A stretch of 64,000 nucleotides of DNA, from contig OZ023265.1 of the NCBI GenBank assembly GCA_964006375.1, forward strand, positions 171,437,943-171,501,942, given 5' to 3'. Positions 1 through 11,780 of this stretch are shown one piece after another. Below the pieces are notes generated by a model. The model was not told where the DNA came from, did no database searches, and saw nothing but the letters and a program-made list of their open reading frames with translations. How positions within the stretch are numbered: the first letter of the stretch is position 1; each line of letters starts with the position of its first letter. Made by a program: the position numbers and the translations under genes. This DNA is from Tillus elongatus (lineage: Eukaryota; Arthropoda; Insecta; Coleoptera; Cleridae).

Positions 1-222
<222 letters not shown>

Positions 223-294
223 CACTACACTGTAATCACTTTTAAATATGCACTCTATTTGTTTCCTGTACTTTCTGTGATTTTTTATTTGCTT

Positions 295-338
295 ACGTGG
301 ACTGCAGTTTCGATCCTTCCTGGTTCTCATCAGCACGC
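295..338 (-). ncRNA. hammerhead ribozyme-like motif, type I topology
   Basis: Read on the minus strand, box CTGATGA (333-327) is followed by an imperfect 5-bp stem II (326-322 with 316-312, one A-A mismatch, canonical G-C closing pair), GAAA (311-308), a 3-bp stem III with a GC loop (308-306 with 303-301) and the cleavage-site C at 300. Flanking bases 334-338 pair with 299-295 as stem I (4 bp plus a wobble). All usual core positions are filled. Hammerheads of this form are known from the terminal repeats of Penelope-like retroelements. Activity is inferred, not shown. Confidence 0.6.
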
Positions 339-630
339 TACTGACTCTGATCGCTCCTGTGTGTTCTATGTCGGAAGTTGTACGTGACGCCTGCGTGTTG
401 AGCTGCTATTGGTCGGTTTACAACTGTTTGATTGGCTGTGTTTTCGGTCTGTGTCGATTGTATCGGTTTCTTGTTTTCATTATTGTGGTATCATAATTTG
501 TCTATTTATATGGCTTTTATTAAGTTTTGTTTAAATATTTGTAGGTATTTGGATTTGTTCTGAGATTAATTGTTTCTTATTGTTTGTTGGTTAAATGTAG
601 TATTGGTCCCAGATTTCCATTTTTTTTTTT
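339..630. other. unassigned sequence beside the hammerhead motif
   Basis: Mixed-composition sequence with no coding signal. Because of the adjacent hammerhead-like motif it could be part of a degraded Penelope-like terminal repeat, but no protein domain is visible here. Confidence 0.3.
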
Positions 631-634
631 GAAG

Positions 635-2274
635 AAAGAAAGAATGCCGTCTTACAGGTTTCAAACGAAAACCCTCCGCAATCTGTTCGGTTTTATGGTG
701 AAGAAATTGACGTTTCAAAAAGTACGGTACACTGTGTATTAAAACAAAGTCATTACCATCCATACAAACCTACAATCGTACAAGGCTTAAATGTTGACGA
801 TTACCCTAAGCGACTTCAATTCTGCAGATGGTATCAAGAACAATGTCAGCAAGATGAAAATTTTCATTTGAAAATAATATGGACTGATGAATCCAGATTT
901 ACAATTTCTGGTGTATAATCGCCATAATAGGCATTATTGGGTAAATGAAAATTCCCATCTAAAGGAAGAAGGACAGATTTAGTATTAATGTTTGGTGCGG
1001 CTTATTAGGTAAAAAACTGTTATTTTTATTTCTAGACTAAACAGTTAATTTAAAAAAAAATCAGGTAACTTCATTGTTGGTCCGTTCTTTTTTTGAAAAT
1101 AATTTAACTGGAGAAAGGTATCTTAATCTATCGAGAAATGATATTTTACCAACAATTGGAAGAGTTCATGATAATTTAGACGAGATTTGGTACCAACAAG
1201 ACGGTTGTCCAGCTCACAATGCTAGGATCGTCAAAGAATTTTTGTACCAAAATTTTTATAATCGTGTCATTTGTAACAATGGACTGGTTCATTGGTGTGC
1301 TCGATGTCCTGATATAACACTTATGGATTTCTATTTTTGGGGTACTCTGAAGAATTATGTGTATAAATTCGATCCACCACAAAATATCAATGAATTACGA
1401 AACAGAATCACGGAAGCTATAAATCATATTAACCAAAACACCCCCACCAGAGTTTGCAGGCATGTTTCAAAAAGGTGTATAAAGTGCATTGAACAAAATG
1501 GTGGCCATATTGAACAATTTTCTATTAAGTGTATTTTTAAGTTTCTATTTTATTATTTGTTGAGTTCCGTTTCTAATTGTGTTGTTTTGTCGAGTTTAAG
1601 TTTCTATTTGTTATTGCCCGGTTTCGTTATTAAACTATTTCACATAATATTACCTAGCATTATTACCTAATTAAGTATTGTAAATTAAATCACAATATTT
1701 TTATCGTGAATCATTACGGAAAATTATGTTAAAAGTAGAAGTCTATTGTTAGACTCTATGGCCTACTGCTTTTTTGAACACTTTTTTTGTCATTTGTTTT
1801 CTGGTATTGGATTTCCGAGCCTACTATCCTCAAAACGGTTTTTCTCAAAATTGTCAGTGCAATTACAAGATTTCTCAAGCATGTTGTACATCATTGGAAA
1901 GCTCTTTTCACAGGCAATCACATGAGCAAAAAATCCAATATGGCTGCCATAATAAAAACAAACGTTGATACCTGTAGCTCAAAAACAAATGACAATCCAA
2001 AGTTGAGAATAGCACAAAAAGATTACTCTGTAAAAAGTGTCCCGATAATGTGCAAGTCTTAGACATGTCAGATCAACACCTACTTAGATATTGAAGAAAA
2101 AAGAAATGTACATTTTTTTTCAAAATAACTCTAAAACGAAAAGAGGCAGGGCAAAATACAAGTCATATTTGGAACGAGTATGAAATTCTACAAAACATTG
2201 CTAATTTAACCGTCTCCCTATCTCTAATAATAACGGAGATAGCAATACATTCCGATCCAGTTTGGGACACACTG
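635..2274 (+). mobile_element. Tc1/mariner DD41D element, 5'-truncated (copy M1)
   Basis: Closely related to the element at 41646-44410. It holds the transposase middle and C-terminal parts and the whole right terminal inverted repeat (about 1705-2274), which ends in CAGTTTGGGACACACTG followed by TA. The left inverted repeat and transposase N-terminus are missing: sequence homologous to the relative begins abruptly near 635. The element is therefore dead unless mobilised in some unusual way. Confidence 0.85.
640..1530 (+). pseudogene. DD41D mariner transposase, broken
   Basis: DDD-type cut-and-paste transposase remnant. The longest open part (1074-1530 of the frame 1074-1670) carries FFENNLTGERYL, the second catalytic Asp in WYQQDGCPAHNA, and the third in ITLMDFYFWG. 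I count 41 residues between these Asp residues, the D41D spacing. The upstream part (660-940) contains the linker before DESRF and the first catalytic region (IIWTDESRF near 880) but is shifted among frames near 660 and 900-1070. The N-terminal helix-turn-helix is absent. The family assignment is firm; loss of function is clear. Confidence 0.85.
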
Positions 2275-2284
2275 TATAGATAGA

Positions 2285-2425
2285 TATGTAAAAATTTCAA
2301 CAGACCTTGGATATGGGTTCTAGGGATCTAATATAATTCGCGTTCATTTGGAAAAAAATTTCAAAGGTCTCACCATCGTTACCTGTCCATTAGTGAATTT
2401 TCTTAATGAAAATTCACAACAAATT
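2285..2425 (+). mobile_element. family H fragment (palindromic end)
   Basis: Carries the family's tail block (GGATATGGGTTCTAGGG, CGCGTTCATTTG, CTCACCATCG) and its terminal palindrome around ATTAGTGAATTTTC / GAAAATTCAC at 2393-2418. The hairpin end and body are missing. It starts 10 bases after the end of mariner M1. Confidence 0.75.
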
Positions 2426-2441
2426 ATTCAGTTAGTTTATC

Positions 2442-2494
2442 GATAGCTACTGATGAAGACAACTTTTTTGTCGAAATACGTGTCTAGCGTTATC
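2442..2494 (+). ncRNA. hammerhead ribozyme-like motif, type I, two-part stem I
   Basis: Box CTGATGA (2450-2456), one extra A, stem II GACA/TGTC (2458-2461 with 2469-2472), GAAA (2473-2476), stem III ATA/TGT with loop CG, cleavage-site C at 2484. Stem I forms from GCTA/TAGC (2446-2449 with 2485-2488) and, across a two-base bulge, GATA/TATC (2442-2445 with 2491-2494). An extra base after A9 is known from the chrysanthemum chlorotic mottle viroid hammerhead. The whole secondary structure closes without forced pairs, making it the best of the candidates in the window. Confidence 0.7.
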
Positions 2495-2690
2495 TGTTAT
2501 TGTTTTTGTGATTTTCTGAGGGTGATTCTGCTTTTTGTTTTAGTTACCAACCACGGTGTCAACCTCTGTCTTTTACATGTTTTTGTTTATAGTCTTTATT
2601 TATAGATAATGGTGTGTAATATTCTTATGTGAAATAGTAATACTTGTAATAACGATAATATTACAATACGTCAATATAATTTCTACATGA
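2495..2690. other. unassigned AT-rich sequence downstream of the hammerhead motif
   Basis: No coding signal or recognised repeat. It may belong to the same retroelement terminal repeat as the preceding ribozyme-like motif, but nothing here proves it. Confidence 0.25.
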
Positions 2691-2694
2691 TGTA

Positions 2695-2960
2695 CTGGGC
2701 TGTGACAGAATGATTATTCTCTGAATGCAATCGACACAATGGGAACGTTGAAATGTAGACAATGCAGAGTAACAAGAGGACAATGTATCGGCTGCAACAG
2801 GCCGGCGGCGACAAGCAGCCGCCTCCACCGCTTTCGTCGGTCCGAAGTTCTGTAACCCATCCGGTTATCAGATGTAACCACCCGCTCTGCCGGCCAGCTC
2901 CGGCTAGTAGCAGAACGGAATGTGTCAATCAATTATCACACACAACCCGGGACGAATTAA
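2695..2960. other. GC-rich island, unrecognised
   Basis: Locally much richer in GC than its surroundings, with short open frames on both strands (2762-2998 plus; 2683-2932 minus), none with recognisable domains or clear splice junctions. It could be an exon, a promoter-proximal segment of a host gene, or part of an unknown repeat. No function is assigned. Confidence 0.3.
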
Positions 2961-3129
2961 TTATTATGGAGACAAGAGGCATGAATAGAATAAGCTAGCT
3001 TTCTGACCACAATAGGGAAATTACATGCATTGTGAAAAAGGTTGTTTTGCCAGAAACATTGAAGATAATATGCTGAATGCAGACGTAGAGACCTTTTCAA
3101 TTAAGGAATTGAATGTATGATATTTGGTT

Positions 3130-3325
3130 TTCCTCTTTCTGTTATTAGTGAATTTTTATTAAGAAAATTCACTAATAGAGAGGTATCTGAGGTAAGACAT
3201 TTGGAAAATTGTTTCAAATTAGCGCGAATTTCGACCAAATTTGGGAATTACCTTGATTTTGTTAATGGCTTGGATGAGTTCGTAGATGGGCGCCGTGCGT
3301 CTAATTTTTCTTAGAAAAAAATGTA
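3130..3325 (-). mobile_element. family H fragment, reverse orientation
   Basis: Begins with the terminal palindrome (TTAGTGAATTTTTATT / AGAAAATTCACTAA, 3143-3176), followed by the tail block and a short body piece with TTGGGAATTACC and GGCTTGGATGAGTTCG. The usual TA microsatellite is missing from this copy. Confidence 0.65.
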
Positions 3326-4110
3326 AAGAAAATTTTGAAAACGCAATATTTTTTGAAATATTGAAGTGTTTCGAATGAAAATTTGCACATATATAGGAGA
3401 CGTTACAATATAGCTGTTAACCAAATTTCAAATTAAATGGCACACGAGGACAGGAGTTATTAAAAAATCAAAATTATAAATGAATAAACAGTCTAAGATA
3501 TCACTTCAAATTTCATACAGCATTTCCCAGGTTCAATGTTGATAAGAATGATTAGACTGTGAATGCGTCATTTTAAGTAGATTATTCAAATAGAAACAGT
3601 CACCTGACAATTAAATATAAATGAGCCGGGTTGTCAGATTTAATAAAATTTCATTTGAATCCTGAAATGTAAAACATAGGGTAATAACACGTATTGGTAC
3701 TTATTGATGACAAATAAAAGTTCATCAAAAAATTAATCCATCCAATAAATGTGGCTTAATATTAATAAATGTTGAGTTACCAATAATTTCTCATTCGATT
3801 TATCATAAATTCTAATTTACTCAATCTGACACCGCTGCATGGTAGGCCAACTGTCATCGCGAAACGGGAGCCGCCGAGCGCCAACTGACGACGCCGAAAC
3901 ATGAGATACTCAACGTGTTATTTACATTTATTAAAACTGAAATGTTTTGTTCTATTACAGAATATACCAAAAAGAAGTTTCACTTCAATGAAATGGTTTA
4001 AAACTATAAGTTCAGTAATAATTTCCGACGCTTCAGCGCCAGTAGCATTATAATCCAGAAATCTATTAATTTTAAATATCAATCTAACCTCAAAACATTC
4101 GAAGATTCGT
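3326..4110. other. no recognised feature
   Basis: AT-rich sequence without credible coding potential. I see no repeat shared with the rest of the window. A small GC-richer patch lies at 3833-3900. Confidence 0.3.
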
Positions 4111-4115
4111 TATTA

Positions 4116-4145
4116 GGGAATTTTCTTAAAAAAATTCACTAATAT
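4116..4145 (+). repeat. family H terminal palindrome, isolated
   Basis: A diverged copy of the terminal palindrome (TTATTAGGGAATTTTC / AAAATTCACTAATA) with no family body on either side. Confidence 0.5.
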
Positions 4146-4417
4146 TGTTTATGGTTTTATTTTGTAAAGCATCCTTACATAGAGTGTTAGCGACTAGCCA
4201 CGTTTGTTGTTATAAAGCTCTTCATTATTATATCTCTACATATTATGTTAGAGTTGTTATTAAAAAGTGTTCTTTTGATTTGATCCTAAAGTTTCTGACA
4301 CAATTGTTGACCAAAGGTAAGTTATCGTTATTTGTGTTCTTCAATATTTTTAATAACCTGGTAAGTGAAACAAATACTAACTTATACTTATTGGTTCGAG
4401 TATCGCAAAAATTTCGG

Positions 4418-5508
4418 GACGCAGCAAGTGCGTTATAGTAGTGACTTTTCATAAAAATTGTACACTGTTAGTAAGATATACTATTAAAACTAATTCTTTA
4501 AATTTAAATGGACTTTTGAGATCAGTTTTAGAGTCCTAGTTAGCGATTATTTGAAAAAAAATATGTTTTATATGGAGCTATTAAATTCAAATTTGGTCTT
4601 AGATCCTATAATATGTAAATACTGCAAGTGTCTTTAAAAAAATTGTGTTACAAATTTCAATTAAGTTAATAAAGTTTTTCAGAAAACAATTAATTATTTA
4701 CAAAGGGAATGTACCTGTCAAATTATAAATATGACAGGTATTTTTCCTTATTAATTGTTTGGATGGTTTTGGTTTAGTCAACCCATCCAGTTTTTGCAAA
4801 CAATAAACAACAAAAAAGGTTTTTTAAAACAAAACGAAGCTCAATATGTTATTTTTCTTTAATTTATTACCCACGTGCGTTTACATAGGTGTTCCTAAAG
4901 TTCAAGATTGAAGATTCTGGCTTAATAGGACATTTATTGAGCTATCGGATTTGAAATATTTTTACGAAAATTTTCTACCATAACATAAAAAACCTTTTTG
5001 GTTGCTTATTGTTTGCAAAAACTGGATGGGTTGACTAAAACAAAACCACCCAAGCAATTAATATGGAAAAATACCTGTCATATTTATAATTCGACAGGTA
5101 CATTCCCTTTGTAAATAATTATTTTTTTCTGAAGAACCTTTGTAGCTTTAATGAAATTTGTAACACAATTTTTTTAAGACACTTGCAGTACTTACATATT
5201 TTTATAATTCGACAGGTACATTCCCTTTGTAAATGATTTATTTTTTCTGAAAAACGTTTGTAACTTTAATGAAATTTGTAACATTTTTTTAAAGGCACTT
5301 GCAGTATTTACATATTATATCTAAGACCAAATTTTAATTTAGTAGCTCCATATAAAATATAAATTTTTTCAAATAATCGCTAACTGTGACTCTAAAACCG
5401 ATCTCCAAGGTTCATTTAAATTTAAAGAATTAGTTTAAATAATATATCTTACTAATAGTGTACAATTCTTATGAAAATTCACTACCATAAAGTGCTTGCT
5501 GCGTCTAG
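4418..5508. mobile_element. fold-back transposon sharing family H ends
   Basis: Both ends carry the family hairpin end (GACGCAGCAAGTGCGTTA at 4418; its complement at 5490-5506). Inside, long inverted arms pair: GTAAGATATACTATTAAA near 4470 with its diverged mate near 5440; TACCTGTCAAATTATA near 4711 with its mate near 5085; the AACTGGATGGGTTGAC block near 5019 with its mate near 4780. The right arm has a tandem duplication of about 100 bp (5080-5180 repeated at 5195-5300). No coding capacity, so it must be non-autonomous. Confidence 0.75.
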
Positions 5509-5563
5509 AGTTTTTTTTCACTTTCAGTTAAATGTCCCAATCAGACAAGTGACTAATTTCCTA

Positions 5564-5800
5564 CTCGTAAGAGGGTCGATCAGTAAGTACTGATGTTATG
5601 AATGAAGGCGCAAATTTTCCACAATTTTTTTCAAGATATTTCAACGTAATCTCCTTTCAGGTCAATATGCTTTTCCCAACGTTTCTGTCATTTCATTAAC
5701 CTCTCTAAAAGATACGATTTGTCAAACTTTTGAAAAAATACACTTCTGTCTCGGCCATAACCTCCTCGTTTCTTGGTAAATTTTCCGTTTAGTCCACAGA
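5564..5800 (-). pseudogene. mariner (D34D-type) transposase C-terminal fragment
   Basis: On the minus strand the residues RWEKHIDLKGDYVE followed by a stop match the conserved C-terminus of ordinary mariner transposases. After the stop a segment ending in TACTGATCGACCCTC looks like the 3' terminal repeat. Upstream residues (EEVMAETEVYFFKSL) fit the region before it, with a frameshift near 5690. Only about 240 bases remain. Confidence 0.6.
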
Positions 5801-5814
5801 GGCTTTTTAGAAAT

Positions 5815-6187
5815 TTATTTTCAGAAACATGCTTAGAACCCGCTCCCCCTGGATGAGAAAACAACAAGAAACATTTCTTGCTAACAACCCCAAGAAAGTT
5901 ACGGGGCCAGGAGTGAATAGGGGTGCTGGGCGGGGAAGAAGATGAAAAGGAACTATGGCAGAAAATGCGAAGAAAACAGCTTAGTCGGACCTCGAAATGC
6001 TGCCTTTTTCACATTTTGAAGCCATACATCCTTTAAACCCTGGCTTCCCCGCACAGCAACCTATTGTCCTCAGATACCGCAACTTTCTTAAGGGTTGCTT
6101 CCAGGAAATTTGTCTTGCAGTTTATGCAGCGAGAGTGGTAGTAGACAGGCATGTTAGAGGAGAAGGAAACCACCCCCACGACTAATA
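5815..6187 (+). repeat. unclassified interspersed repeat (copy 1)
   Basis: Resembles 44900-45255 in the same orientation; shared blocks include AGGAGTGAATAGGGGTGCTG and AGAAAATGCGAAG and a similar order of landmarks. The short open frame 5997-6185 is not conserved in the second copy, so coding is doubtful. The class of element is unknown. Confidence 0.55.
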
Positions 6188-6189
6188 AT

Positions 6190-6840
6190 TAATAATATAT
6201 AATTACAGAATTAGTAGAATTACCATTGAAACAAATCCCATGACTGTTTCGGTCTGATATGATGTCTTATGTTTAAGTTTAAAGATAAAGGAAACTATTT
6301 TAGGATCATTTGTATAGAGCCTTGGCTTGATTTTGTTTACATTTATACTATATTATACGACAGCATAATATTAATAAATATCTATGCTGCGCTAAAACTA
6401 TATTTGAGGCCGTTCATAAAGCTACAAATATTGTGTCTTTTAATAATTGATTGAATTCCCCAGTTAAATAACAATCACTTGTCAAATTTTTAATTTTATG
6501 TCGTGTGTCATTTTCCATAATTGCGGCCGAGATTTCACGATTAATGGTTCGGGTAGTATGTTTTATGTCTGGTATATATTCAGTTTGGTTACCGTTGATG
6601 TATGGTTTATACCTGTTGCATGAATCAATATACACGTAGAAGTTAACTACTCTGTCTGTCAGGCATTGGACTTTAACCACTAAGTCGTCTCAACGCATGT
6701 CTTTGGGATTTCATTTTTAATTTGGAAAAAACTCAAAATATTGTGCACCAAATTACTTAAAATTCACAACATTGGTTCATCTGCACTATTTCTAGCCACA
6801 TGTAAAGTCTCATTCCAGTTACTCTGATAGTTACAAAACT
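6190..6840. other. no recognised feature
   Basis: AT-rich. Short open frames (6269-6454 plus, 6414-6680 minus) show no domains, conserved composition or repeat partner. Confidence 0.3.
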
Positions 6841-6849
6841 ATAGCGTGT

Positions 6850-7315
<466 letters not shown>

Positions 7316-7494
7316 GGTTAAATTTCTGACACTTGCCTTTTTTATCTCAACCAAATGAGCTGGGCTTGGCTGTTGTCGGCACACAACCTGCGGCCTCGCA
7401 TTTTCCCCATTACAAAAACAACGTAGGAAACAAATAATATGTCACAGATCAGGAAGTGGCGACACATACACGCTCTAACCACTGCAACACTGGG

Positions 7495-7656
7495 TATAAG
7501 GGTCATTATAAAAAAACAAGGTAATATAGGTTATACTGGTAACCAAATTTGGTGCCCGCTTTCATTAAAAAAAAGGACCTAGGTATTTGCTATTAAAAAT
7601 ATTTTTATGAACATTCACTATCATAACGCACTTGCTGCGTCCAAACTATTTCTGGT
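7495..7656 (-). mobile_element. family H module fragment ending in the hairpin
   Basis: Contains the module's GGTTATACTGGTAACCAAAT block and ends with AACGCACTTGCTGCGTCC, the complementary strand of the hairpin end. The mate end is not present to the left. Confidence 0.65.
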
Positions 7657-8097
7657 TTGAAAATGTAAAATAAACTAGATCTTAAATGTTTGTTGGTTTC
7701 ATTTACTTATTGGCTACTTTTTACGAAAACACTCAGAAGTAACGTCATTTAAGAGAATCTGCAGGTGACGTAATTAATTTTTATTGACGTTCATCGCATT
7801 TAATTAGGTGTTGGTAACAGACTTAGTCATTAAAATTGTCGTACTGTTTTTGACGCTGTTCTTTACAGACTTATATCTTATTATATATCATTTCGCAGAC
7901 TGACAAGTAAAAAAAAAGAAGAGAGAGCGAGAAGAACCGACTTCATTAAGGATAACCCAAAAACTACTGGTCAGATCTTGATCAAATTTATATGGGACGA
8001 CATGAGAAACGCCAGCTTTCAAATAATAATAATAATAATAAAAGAATCATCAAAATCGGTTCACCTGGAAAAGGGTTCTGAGGTAAAACACATAAAA

Positions 8098-8990
8098 AAG
8101 TCTGGACGGAGCAAGTGCGTTATGGAAGTGAATTTGTATAAAAATGCTTTGAATAGCAAACATGTCTTTTTAATGCATTTAGTTATCAATTTGGTCACCG
8201 GTATAACCTATATAGCAGAAACAATGTGCCATATTTTATCAAAATAACTTATTGTTTGAAAATGTACAAAAATTTTCCGACAATCTTTAAATGTTGGTTT
8301 CCTAGCCAACAAACCTTAGGTTAATAGCAAATTTAGTTATTGAAATTTGAAGCATTTAATGAAAATTTGCTACCAAAACGCACTTACTGCGTCTCGATTT
8401 TTTTCTTACAAACATATTTCGATAAAAAATTCAATAAAATAAGGGTGTTTGAAAAAAATTTGTAGGGATCACCAACGACTTATGGGCCAGCCTGTGATTG
8501 TCAAAAAAATTTGAAAAGATGCAGCTCAAGACATCCTATAATTAACTTATACAATTTTTTCTCGCCTCTTGTATAATATTTATATTGAGCTTTACCGTAG
8601 AAATGCGTCACTTTGTATATATGTAAACAGATAAAAACTGAACGTAAACCTGGATATGGATTCTAGATGGGCTAGTTTGCGCTCATTTGAAGAAATCTTT
8701 TGAAAATTCTAAAGTTGCAGTCTCCTCATTGAGGATTTTTTTGTACGAAAATTAGCTAAAAATGATGGACCGTTAAACCATAAACTTAACTAAAACTACC
8801 GCCAAAGCATCAGAGAGCAAATAACTAACCTGTTGCATATCACCCCTTTTTGTAAAACTTCGATCCTTTATATCTGTTGACAAAACATAACAAACACTGT
8901 TTAGTCCACCCACTAACATTAATAAAATCGTAAAGAAATAATTTGTACTTGTATATTAAAATTCCCAAATAACACAAATAATTTGTGAAC
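8098..8990 (+). mobile_element. family H copy with complete about 295-bp module
   Basis: Module bounded by GACGGAGCAAGTGCGTTATG (8105) and its complement ending near 8393, then the body block starting CTTACAAACATATTTCGAT and continuing through CCAACGACTTATGGGCC and GCATCAGAGAGCAAATAAC. The segment around 8890-8925 is the uninterrupted paralogue of the site where a LINE inserted at 45385. No protein is encoded. Confidence 0.7.
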
Positions 8991-9149
8991 TGAAATTGAA
9001 AATAGATAAACGATCTAATAATATACGATAAACGTCAGTTACACCGTGTAACTGACCTGCGCAATGATATCAAATGTTCCGTTGCTAGGTAACTACTCAG
9101 ACATACTAGATCTCATATATCTATAAACCAGGTTTCACCATTGTCAATA

Positions 9150-9425
9150 AAAAGCGGTGATATAAAAAACAAATGTTTCAAATTTGAATAGCTCAATTTT
9201 CTGTAAACCTAGAAAGCTGTATTTTGGTACATAGTGAGGTCTTTCCCAAAGCAACATGTCTACCAAATTTCATCGAAATTTCTGTGTAACTTTCGGAAAA
9301 AAAATTTTTTTCGAAAAAAAAAACTCAAAATTTTCTTACTAAATGCTTTAAATTTGAATAGCTCAATTTTTTGTAAACCTAGAAAGCTGAACGGCAAATT
9401 TTATAAATCTCATTGCGGAACGCAT
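9150..9425 (+). mobile_element. family H body fragments, duplicated
   Basis: Two partial copies of a block with AATTTGAATAGCTCAATTTT and CCTAGAAAGCTG (near 9182 and 9355), also found near 29560 and 44850. They are remnants of the subfamily in which the module runs straight into the AAATTTCATCGAAAT block. Confidence 0.55.
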
Positions 9426-9429
9426 TAGC

Positions 9430-10060
9430 GGCTGTTCAGTTTTCTCAAGCGGAAGATTCTTAAACCCAAACGGAGTAAGTACTCTTATAATTGATAAAAT
9501 AGAAAAGAGCCAATCTAAAATAAAAAGGGAATTCATGAACTATTGTGGATTTCAGGGTTTTCCTGCGACGTCCAGGTAGTTTCTCTCCTGGGAAGTAAAT
9601 AAATTGAATTTATTTAAGGAAAACTATCTTGAATTATGCTGGGGAGCCCACTCGAGGATGATTAATGTAAAAGAGAAACTTCACTTCAGAAACGCAAATT
9701 TATCTTCCTGAATAAATTTCCTTCAGGCTTTAGGCGACGGAAGTTTAACGATTTATATTTGAGTGGCATATTTCCTTGCAGAAAAATATAAATTTCTGTA
9801 GTTGTGCTTTTTTATTATAATTTACCAGTTTTCAGGATTTTTATGATAATTTCTGGTATGTCATTTTTGATGTCTTTTTGTATTCAATTTTTGTTGTTTA
9901 GTAAAACTAAATCAGCCGTTCTTTGATTCTGTTGTTTGGCAAATTTTCGTAAAAAAATATTTTGTTTCAGATTTATGTGATATCAATCAATTGGTTTTAA
10001 ACAATCACTTTCATTAAAATTTCTATTTACTTACTTTTTAGCGAATTTTTCCTAAAGAAA
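9430..10060. other. no recognised feature
   Basis: AT-rich sequence with no credible open frame and no repeat partner noticed within the window. Confidence 0.3.
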
Positions 10061-10419
10061 ATATTTTCCTAAAAAGTCAGTCGCGATTTGAAACATAAAT
10101 ATAGGCAACATTAAGGCAAATAACCTGAAAGGAATACGGGCTATGTAGAGAAAACGTGTAATGGTCTTTAATTTTCAGCGAATTTTCGTAGAAAAAATGC
10201 GCTACTGAGAGTGGCCCATAAGTTGTTGGTGATACAAATTTTCTTTTTTTCTTATCGAACACAATTTATGTTATTGCATTTTTGCATTTTCCATCGAAAT
10301 ATAATGTATGCTTGTAAGAAAATAAACTCGGGACGCAGCAAGTGCGTTATGATAGCGAATTTTTATTAAATGTTTCAAAGTTCAATCGCTCAATTTGCTA
10401 TTAACCTAACGTTCGTTGG

Positions 10420-11780
10420 TGGACGGTTGGCCAAGGACTCGGGGTGAGCACCAAGAAAGCAACCGTCATACCGTTGACGAGGTGGAGGAAGTGGGAGAGC
10501 CACAGAACTCTCACTCTATACGATAGAAACATCTCAATGGCCAGGGAGGTAAAATATCTTGGGGTCGTATTGGACTCTAAGCTAACTTGGAATGGCCATG
10601 TTGAAAAAATACGCAAGGCAGTCATGACCTTAGCCGTCACTACGCGTCTATATGGAAAAATGTGGGGACTAAGACCTAGTATGGCCCACAATGGCGGTCA
10701 GGTCAGGTCAACCATCGTTAACATACGTGGCACTGGTTTGGTGGCCTAAGGTGACACAATCCAGTGCCAAACAAAAACTAGGCAAGATCCAAAGGATGGC
10801 TTGCCTGGGCATCACAAGGGCCATGACTGCAACACTTAGTTATCATGGGGGAGGTCAGGCTAGGACTATACAGACTAGCCTGTCGTGCTAGACTGAAGAT
10901 CAACCCAGGCTTCAGGGCTCACTGCAAAATTCAGGAGATCGTGAAGTAGCCCATGCTTGAAATGAGGCCAAACTTCTTGAGCCCGCGAATCTGCAGGGAA
11001 AACAATTTTACAGTGGAAATCCCCGACCGCGAGGCATGGCGGGAGGACACGCTGGTCTTACCACGGGACGCGCTCGCCTGGTTCACGGACGGATCCGGCG
11101 GGGAGCGTGGGACGGGGGCAGGTTTATTCGGAACGACCGAGGGTAAGTCATAGTATTTCGCTCGGAGCCCATGCAACGGTCTTTCAGGCCGAAATGTACG
11201 CGATCCTGCACTGTGTGCGGGAGAACAAGAGGAGGGGATACACCAACAAGCGGATTCTCATAGCCACAGACAGCCAGGCAGCGCTTAAGGCCCTAAGTAG
11301 CCCACGGGTAAATTCCAGGCTGGTAAGTGAATGCCGAGACGAGACGAGCGACCTGGCTGGGCAGAATGAGGTCATCCGCATCTGTGTGCTGGGTTACTCG
11401 GGGGTCAAAGGCAATGAAGAAGCTGGCAGTCACGCGAAGCAGCAGAACCATTTATGGGACCAGAACCGGTCCTGGGCGTATCGAAAGGCACGGCCAGGGG
11501 AACCATCAAGTCCTGGATCAGGGAACAGCACAAGGCATACTGGATAGATTGTCCAGGGCTCGAATACGGGAAGTCATTAATTGGGCAACCCAGTCCAAAG
11601 AGAGCTGTGGAGCTGCTAAATCTTAGCAGAGGACAGCTCAGAAACATAACAGGACTCTTCACGGAACACATGGCCGTCAAGAAACAACTGCATAAAATGG
11701 GGCGGTTCGAGGGGGACCTGGTATGCAGACTGCAGCGAGGGGGAGGATTCAGCCCAGCACATCTTGTGCGAGTGTAAAGC
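10420..11780 (+). pseudogene. LINE A ORF2 remnant: RT thumb and RNase H
   Basis: Part 1 (10444-10750) is the end of reverse transcriptase with KYLGVVLDSKLTWNGHVEKI, the conserved thumb. Part 2 (10953-11547) is RNase H: TDGSGGERGTGAGLF, FQAEMYAILHCVREN, ATDSQAALKALSS and GVKGNEEA give the expected Asp, Glu, Asp pattern. Part 3 (11454-11777) is the C-terminal segment ending in a broken Cys-rich motif. Frameshifts near 10750, 11150 and 11400 and the missing palm make it non-functional. Confidence 0.85.
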
